NCBI GenBank assembly: GCA_033980235.1
Contig: CM067075.1
Span: 15,574,844-15,638,843, forward strand
Direction of reading: 5' to 3'
DNA from: Diadema setosum
Lineage: Eukaryota; Echinodermata; Echinoidea; Diadematoida; Diadematidae
Length of the DNA stretch: 64,000 bases
A model generated the notes under the pieces. The model saw nothing but the letters and a program-made list of their open reading frames with translations, ran no database searches and was not told the origin of the DNA. Shown piece after piece: positions 58,350 through 64,000 of the stretch. The translations under genes and the position numbers were made by a program. The number at the start of each line of letters is the position of its first letter. The stretch's first letter is position 1.

Positions 58350-60165
58350 GTATGTGACTGCCTGATTAACAATATGACACACACACAAACACGCACACAA
58401 ACACATGCATGCAATCTATGAGAGTAAGTTTACAGCATACAACTGTATGTATAAGACATGCTAAGGTGTTTTTCCTTGATATACAATGTACAAATTATAT
58501 GCTTTATTTACTGGAAACTTATAACAAAGCAAAAGCATCCACGTGTTGAAATTGCACTACAAACACAGAGGGCTATACATACGAATAAGGTTGTTGCATT
58601 TAAAAATATACATGTACACGATGTAGTAGTGCACTGTACCAAATAAGTTGCCATTTTTGTGAATTTGTGAATCATTTTTGGTTGGCAAATTTACCAAGCA
58701 AAATTCTCACCAAGCACTACTGGGGTATAATATTTAGTGCATTTAAGATGGTCTCAGTGTCAATTCACGAAAATAAGATCTTGTGACAATTCCTGTGACC
58801 TTCTCATTCACAAAAATATTTATGTACGCAAAGACGAACAGCTTATGCAGTACATGTAGTTGAGACTGCTTATCTTTGGCACAATGTACAACAGTGTAGG
58901 TACCTACAGGAATACATAACAATTGCACAACAAAGAAATATGTCATAATATACACTCAAATATTGAGATTACACAGCCATGAAATCCATACATGCTCAAA
59001 ACTCACATTTCCATAATTTCTCATGAATCATAAGTTGGCTTGAAGAACATCTTTCACTTGTCCACACATTGAACATCGTACACAATCATATCAAATGAAA
59101 TATCACTTGATTTAATTTGTTTGTAAATCACTTCAGTTAAATTATAGAAACAGCTGTTCATAATCTTTAAATCAAAGGTAAAATCTTTGACAGAAAAACA
59201 CTGTGGCACTTTTAGGTAAATATGGAATGAAATTTGGCATCAAAAGGGCAAAATGAAACAAGTATATCAGAATTGCTCTGAATTAAGAAGGGTTTTGTTT
59301 TTGAAATGGCCTTTTTAAACCTTTACTTTTGAATTTCAAGAGAAATGGAATACATGTAAAACTAGAAATATTGCTATGGTAAGTGGTATACATCCACCAT
59401 AATGCACGCTTTTCCCAATAGGTCTATGTTATGTCTTGATGTGTGACGACAGTTTCACATAAGTGGCAAAATAGTAAAATGAAAAATGTTACAAGTGTCA
59501 CAAATGTGTTGAGTGTTTACTTTCCTTGAACTAATTTTAATTGGATAATAGCTAAGAGAGAGTCTTATAGTCTAAGAAAGCAGGTATTTGGGGAACGAGG
59601 AAAGTTCTTTGCTTTCATAATGCACATGAACAGATTTTATGTCCCATGTGTATATCCACTTCTTCGCAATAATAGATACCTACTGTCAATACACTGTAAA
59701 TGTCTGTCTACCTGTGCTTATCAAAATTCCTCTTACTCTGTCACGAAGAAAACTACATTCAACTTGACGCATTATAAGACAATGTACAGTGAGTTTTGAT
59801 TAAACCAAAGTGATACCCCTTGCTCTTCACACAAGAAACACATTTGTATCTCAGAAAAAAGTAAACAGATTATGCACCATTAAGAAATGGGTAGGCCACA
59901 GATATGAATTGGATGGCGGTAGTGGACGTACTGCATGTACATGTATTATTATCGCACTGTTTGTCACCATCAATTATATTTTAAAGTACGATATTTCTTC
60001 CTATAGAACACAATTTTATATACTTGTGCATTTAGTGAAAGAGATTATCTTCATTATGTAACAGCACACTGGTCATATCATAATGTAGTATCAAATCCTG
60101 TAGTGAGTGCTTGTTTTGCACGCTGCATAAATACAGCTTTATATCCGACTGAAGAGAAGTCATGA
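58350..60165. other. AT-rich unique noncoding DNA
   Basis: No exon, element or long repeat recognised. Confidence 0.5.
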
Positions 60166-60202
60166 CCCCCCCCCCCCCCAAAAAAAAAAAAAAAAAAAAA
60201 AA
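60166..60202. repeat. poly(C)14-poly(A)23 junction
   Basis: A C-tract joined directly to an A-tract, immediately left of palindromic element copy 4. The same C-then-A (or T-then-G) arrangement recurs elsewhere in the window. Confidence 0.95.
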
Positions 60203-60212
60203 TGAAGATGTG

Positions 60213-60302
60213 TGAACCCGCTGAAAAGTCATGAGTATACTGAGGCAAATGTCTATGGGAAATGTGTGTTGTAGCAAAATCAAACCGTCCTCAATGGGTT
60301 AA
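60213..60302 (+). mobile_element. TTAA palindromic element, diverged copy 4
   Basis: 90 bp. The right end CCGTCCTCAATGGGTTAA and the interior GTCTATGGGAAATGTGTGTT are well kept, but the left arm (TGAACCCGCTGAAAAG) and the symmetric core (ATGAGTATACTGAGG) are degraded, and the left TTAA is lost. Confidence 0.8.
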
Positions 60303-61468
60303 CATGGTCTTCTCTATCAGTTCACCACTGAAGAGTAACTTTTGGATGAGGATCACATAAGTAAGTTTTGACCATCAGGCTAAATCTAATGGCAATCTCC
60401 TTACAGTTCTCCCATCTGTTGAGGTAATCTCACTTTGCACAACACTGCCCACTGGCACTATTAAAACAGTCCAGGACCAGTGAAAATCACCTTTGGACCA
60501 GTAACTGTTCAGGAATGGACCATTAAATATGGACAAACTGGGTACCTACTGGTCAAATAGATGGGTATGGCCAGTAAAAAAAAAGAAAAAAAAAGAAAAA
60601 AAAAAGATGGGTTAGTGTGCAGCCATGTCATGCAAACCATTCAATTGTCTGCTCATGTCTTGTACACCGCAGGTACTACTGTATGTATATCAATCTCTTC
60701 GAACATACTACAACACACTGTTCAAATGTAGTGAATGCTCTCAAGGAAATAAATAACTTAACTGAATATCGCTAGATCTACGCAAGGTCAAATTAAGCAA
60801 GGTTGATTGCACTTCATATTCATTCTAAATAAGAAAATATAGATTTAGAAACGGCAGTGGCAATGACAGGAATCTTCATGAAAGTAAAGCTCATGCTCAT
60901 GCATGTTTTTCAGAAAAGTGTCTTTGATGTAGATTACTGGGAAACACGTAAGATCCTATTGTACATAGAAGCTATGTGGAAGTTTGTGTTTTGCTTTTGT
61001 GTGAGCTTGGAGATTTAACTTCGATATAAGTAAAGAGAGGGCAGGTATATAATTCAAAGTGACCAAATCCTCACCCTGTTACTCGCAATGTAAAAACCTC
61101 AAGAGTGATTTAGTTTTCCACTACCATCTGAACCTTTAGAAATTCTTGACTCTCCTTTGGCTGTAAAAATATACACTGCAGTCAACCTATATTTGTATGG
61201 TCAGCACTTGGGATTAGTATCATTTTGGTGAACTGCTTCAGTTGCCAATATTCCTGTATCAAGTTAGTAGGCTCCGCCTGCAAAGAATATGTACACTACA
61301 AACACATTTTATAACAGATTTTTCAATTGATACTGCATCTGGTGCATGTGTACATAGAGTACCTCAAACAGGGAAGGCAACCTTTACTATGATTTGCAAT
61401 GAATTCAAGCAACATGAAAAGATTTCCTTGCTCATAACTATGATGGAAATCACACTTTAACCTCAGTG
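60303..61468. other. AT-rich unique noncoding DNA
   Basis: Poly(A)-rich patch at 60577-60606 (AAAAAAAAAG units). No exon or element supported. Confidence 0.5.
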
Positions 61469-61831
61469 TTAAAGGGGAAGGCTAGTAACTGATCAGTGGG
61501 AATCAGTGGAAATGCTGGGAGATGATTGTTCCAATCCTTATGGGATTCATTCAAAAGTTCATTGTATTATCTATTGTTGTGTGAAAATGATTTGCTTCAG
61601 AATGGTCTCATATTCAAGTAATGTGCAGTTTAATGCTTCCAGGTTAGCGTCCCTGGTCAGTGACGGAGCATTAATCTGCACATTACTTGAATATGAGACC
61701 GTTCTGAAGCAAATCAATTTCACACAATAGATATATAATGAACTCTTGAATGAATCCCATAAGGATTGGAACAATCATCTCCCAGCATTTCCACTGATTC
61801 CCACTGATCAGTTACTAGCCTTCCCCTTTAA
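61469..61831. mobile_element. 363 bp hairpin (foldback) element
   Basis: Left arm 61469-61637 and right arm 61668-61831 are reverse complements with few mismatches, around a 30-base loop. The ends are TTAAAGGGGAAGGCTAG and CTAGCCTTCCCCTTTAA. Arms contain matching frames on both strands (for example ..SYSSNVQ.NA..), a consequence of symmetry, not coding. High arm identity suggests recent insertion or arm homogenisation. Confidence 0.92.
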
Positions 61832-62673
61832 GAGGCCAGAGACATACAATCATTGTAAGCAGCAAAACAAAAATTGTATTTAAGGATATTCTTTTAAATT
61901 CAAGTTAACATACTTGAGACATTAAAGCTCCAAATGAGAATTTGTTGCCTAAATTCAGCTGAGGTAAAAGGTTTCTGTCCTATCAATGGGCCAGAAGAAG
62001 TAAAACCACCATGAATTTATTGGGATATAACGTTAATCAACTTTCCTATCTTAAAGAACGAATTGCTGGAAATATTCAAAGCAATTTCCAGAATCGACCT
62101 GAATCTACTGGGATATTTCAGTTGATCAATCTCTGTACCTTGAATGGCAATTACTTGTAATATATCCTAATCTTGTGAGACAGGGTTGGATGAAATATTG
62201 GTGCGCTCTCGTGTTGGGATATTCCAGCCCAAATGTGCACTACACAGCCAAAGTTGAAGCAACCCCTGCAGAAATGTTGGTGCAGGTGCAGACGCGAGAA
62301 CTGTTCCTTCCACCTCCACGAGAAGGCCATCTGGTGCAAAAGGAATCCCACATATTACTAATAGGGACTTTCTAATTGTGTGGACATGGCCATCTTTCTT
62401 GTACAAGAGTGGTTCCAGATTGTTACAGTTCGCTTGTCACATCTGGGATGATATTGCCCATTTTGATTTTCAGTGCACGTCGTTCACTACGTACTGCTAC
62501 GACGTCATGGCTCCCTTCCCTCCAACAGGCTGGCGAGTGGTTGCACTAAGTGATGACATCACTCGTGTTCTGAATATAGGTGGCCATGAGATCCTTGGCA
62601 GACGCGTTTGCGATTCATGCGCTGGGATGTACTGGAGAACATGGAGTATGCACAGTTCCTTAAAACGACGTCA
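61832..62673 (-). other. possible 3' UTR, or further exons, of the right-hand gene
   Basis: The part from 62160 to 62673 is unusually CpG-rich and non-repetitive. It lies just downstream (minus sense) of the stop in 62674-62730, and an AATAAA on the minus strand occurs at 62021-62016. Several overlapping frames of 60-124 codons exist on both strands, and a minus-strand acceptor ACCAACATTTCTGCAG near 62270 could start an alternative exon. I cannot choose between UTR, additional coding exons and a regulatory island. Confidence 0.3.
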
Positions 62674-62730
62674 TTATTTCAGGAGGGGAAATCGAAAAGT
62701 CCCTATCGTTGGATGTGGTCCCGCAGGTTC
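62674..62730 (-). CDS. candidate terminal exon of the right-hand gene
   Basis: The minus strand carries a strong acceptor, ATTCCTCACTATTTGTCCAG (AG at 62732-62731), followed by GAA CCT GCG.. for 18 codons to TAA at 62676-62674. Phase in is 0, matching the outgoing phase of 63183-63283 across a 452 bp intron. The encoded end is EPAGPHPTIGTFRFPLLK. The other phase-compatible reading of this acceptor pairs only with a frame of the previous exon that is blocked by a stop further upstream. Protein unknown. Confidence 0.48.
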   Translation of the reverse strand, partial: EPAGPHPTIGTFRFPLLK

Positions 62731-63009
62731 CTGGACAAATAGTGAGGAATGAATTCACAACAAATTTGTTAATAACAACAAACAAACTTTTATTCACATT
62801 TTATTAATTGCAATCAAAAGTGCAACATTCAAAAACATTAAATTATCAGTTAGTTTCAAACCCTGGTTTACATTGAAAATGTTACTACAGTATGTATTAT
62901 CTATGCTCGACGTTACCATCACCTTTTATATTATTTGAGGTTGATGCGAAAAAAGAAGCAGCAGCATAATTGCAAAACTTATCACATTTGCTTCAATAAT
63001 AACTATCAA

Positions 63010-63040
63010 CCCCCCCCCCTTTTTTTTTTGGGGGGGGGGG
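63010..63040. repeat. poly(C)-poly(T)-poly(G) block
   Basis: Ten C, ten T and eleven G in succession. The C and G tracts can pair as a hairpin with a T loop. It lies inside the proposed intron 62731-63182. Confidence 0.95.
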
Positions 63041-63182
63041 CAAATAGTTAACTTACAACTCTATAAACATTTACTTTCCACAAAACATTTGGAATGTACA
63101 AAGGCTCTTCTTATTTTGTGACAAAATATCCAATCAAATATGGACTCATTCCCTTTCAAATCATATTTCACTTTACACAAAC

Positions 63183-63283
63183 CTGTGGTATTACAGCCAG
63201 GGTCTTCCAAGATGGGGGCCCTTTTGATGAGAGTCCTTGCAGCTTCAGAGTATTGTAAGGGTGAAGAGAACCCAAGTGTGAAT
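63183..63283 (-). CDS. candidate internal exon of the right-hand gene
   Basis: The clearest exon in the window. The minus strand shows a textbook acceptor with a long polypyrimidine tract, TTTTCTTTTTCTCTGTCCATAG (AG at 63285-63284), then 101 bp, then the donor ACCACAG|GTTTGT (GT at 63182-63181). Two frames are open. The one that accepts phase 1 from 63813-63978 reads SHLGSLHPYNTLKLQGLSSK then ..GPPSWKTLAVIPQ and leaves in phase 0. The other (..SPLQYSEAARTLIKRAPILE..) is also protein-like but would need an upstream exon ending in phase 2, and the upstream candidate has a TAA at that junction. Function unknown. Confidence 0.6.
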
Positions 63284-63391
63284 CTATGGACAGAGAAAAA
63301 GAAAACAGGAAGAAAAAGTGGACAGTTTACCTCATTTGAGATAAAGGAATTGGTCACTTTATCTGATTGATTATTCATAGGAATTACAATC

Positions 63392-63449
63392 ATGTCATAT
63401 ACGTCCTACATATAATCTACATGTCATATACGTCCTACATATAATCTAA
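63392..63449. repeat. 29 bp tandem duplication
   Basis: ATGTCATATACGTCCTACAT followed by ATAATCTA is repeated head to tail with a 29 bp period. It sits in the proposed intron between the first two right-hand exons. Confidence 0.95.
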
Positions 63450-63812
63450 TAGGAAAATCATAATTTACAATACTTGCTAAGTCATTCTTTCTGCAAAGGT
63501 ATTATGAGAATCTATAGTAATTCACAGCCTATCATGGACCACACATACATGTATCTTGCCACTTGTTAACGGATGCTACATCCAGCAGTCATGGGGCCAT
63601 CATGCCACTGCCACACAATCAGTAGTGCTAATAGGTATAGGCCCTACCCAAAAATGGACATGCATCTTCTGGTGTTACAAGTCACAATTTATCAAATGAT
63701 AGTAAGACCAAGGGCTGAACTCATGTAACTACGTGTACATCATGTAGTATTGTGCTCTGCATGGTTCTTTCTCGTTTTAACTACAGTACTTATGTGTCAT
63801 TAAAAGACTTAC

Positions 63813-63978
63813 CATTACGGGTACCAAGTATGCTTGATAACGTCCTTGAAGAGTTCTTGAATAATCTTTGCTCTCCACTGACTTCCAGATGGTTAGAACA
63901 GATGTATTCCTCACCTTTGTCACATCCATTCACATGTGACATGAAGTTATCCACAGCTTGGTAGTGGAACAGCTGCAT
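63813..63978 (-). CDS. candidate upstream exon of the right-hand gene
   Basis: The minus strand is open for 55 codons plus one base and ends at a near-perfect donor, CGTAATG|GTAAGT (GT at 63812-63811), phase 1. The 5' limit is uncertain: an ATG at 63978 lies directly after an in-frame TAA, so either translation starts there or an acceptor such as AAATGCAG (exon from 63972) or CTACCAAG is used; the window ends too soon to decide. The peptide includes ..SHVNGCDKGEEYICSNHLEV.. and ..KNSSRTLSSILGTRN. Two cysteines are present but no known motif. Joined to the two following exons it would give a C-terminus or small protein of about 107 residues. Confidence 0.5.
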
Positions 63979-64000
63979 TTAGCTGCTTGTCTAAATAACA

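Noticed and set aside
61506..61774. Paired frames on opposite strands with near-identical peptides
   Set aside because: A direct result of the hairpin element's symmetry, not of coding.
62167..62406. Tc1/mariner-type transposase fragment (..VVHIWAGIS.. on the minus strand)
   Set aside because: A single short resemblance with no catalytic residues, flanking inverted repeats or supporting frame.
1..64000. Bacterial defence system, operon, CRISPR array or prophage
   Set aside because: No long gene-dense frames, no ribosome-binding-site pattern, no spacer-repeat array; the DNA is intron-type eukaryotic sequence.

Overview
The window is eukaryotic: AT-rich DNA (roughly 37-40 % G+C by eye) with very dense microsatellites, homopolymer tracts and short non-autonomous transposons, only short open frames, and exon-like islands bounded by GT-AG splice signals. 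The repeat families (TTAA-flanked palindromes and long foldback elements), poly(C)/poly(G) runs and intron-rich layout fit a marine deuterostome. A sea urchin is my best guess, from recollection of similar repeats, not from a search. I see no operon, rRNA, tRNA, CRISPR array or prokaryotic system.

No protein family is recognisable. Coding calls rest on splice sites, reading phase and raised G+C/CpG, and confidences are set accordingly. The best model is the 3' end of a minus-strand gene entering from the right edge: three exon-like segments (63813-63978, 63183-63283, 62674-62730) with compatible phases and a stop. A second, tentative minus-strand set is 44617-44709, 43349-43460, 40357-40435, 17175-17244 and a terminal exon at 14983-15159; its phases also fit end to end, but it needs very long introns. 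A third is a CpG-rich 5' region at about 10.8-12.0 kb followed by exon-like segments at 10724-10811, 10401-10577 and 6006-6250, again minus and phase-compatible. Plus-strand candidates are 5645-5805, 50110-50217 and 54008-54160 (the last two both look like terminal exons), weaker ones at 27728-27808 and 38238-38319, and a long frame at 37096-37869 broken by one TGA. Both strands cannot all be right; a fraction of these calls will be chance.

Mobile DNA: four copies of a ~93 bp TTAA-bounded palindrome with a 16 bp symmetric core (17.4, 36.9, 42.0, 60.2 kb); a 567 bp almost fully palindromic element (55.9 kb); a 363 bp hairpin element (61.5 kb); a 341 bp element with ~60 bp terminal inverted repeats and GTAC-rich internal repeats (58.0 kb); a 119 bp GGGCCCTG-ended element (57.7 kb); and a ~450 bp nested inverted-repeat element (22.6 kb).

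Simple sequence: the outstanding tract is 54601-55145, with an uninterrupted (TTC)69. Several tandem duplications of 17-166 bp units and repeated C-tract/A-tract junctions are also present. The remaining sequence is ordinary intron or intergenic DNA with a few CpG-richer, non-repetitive islands that could be cis-regulatory modules.
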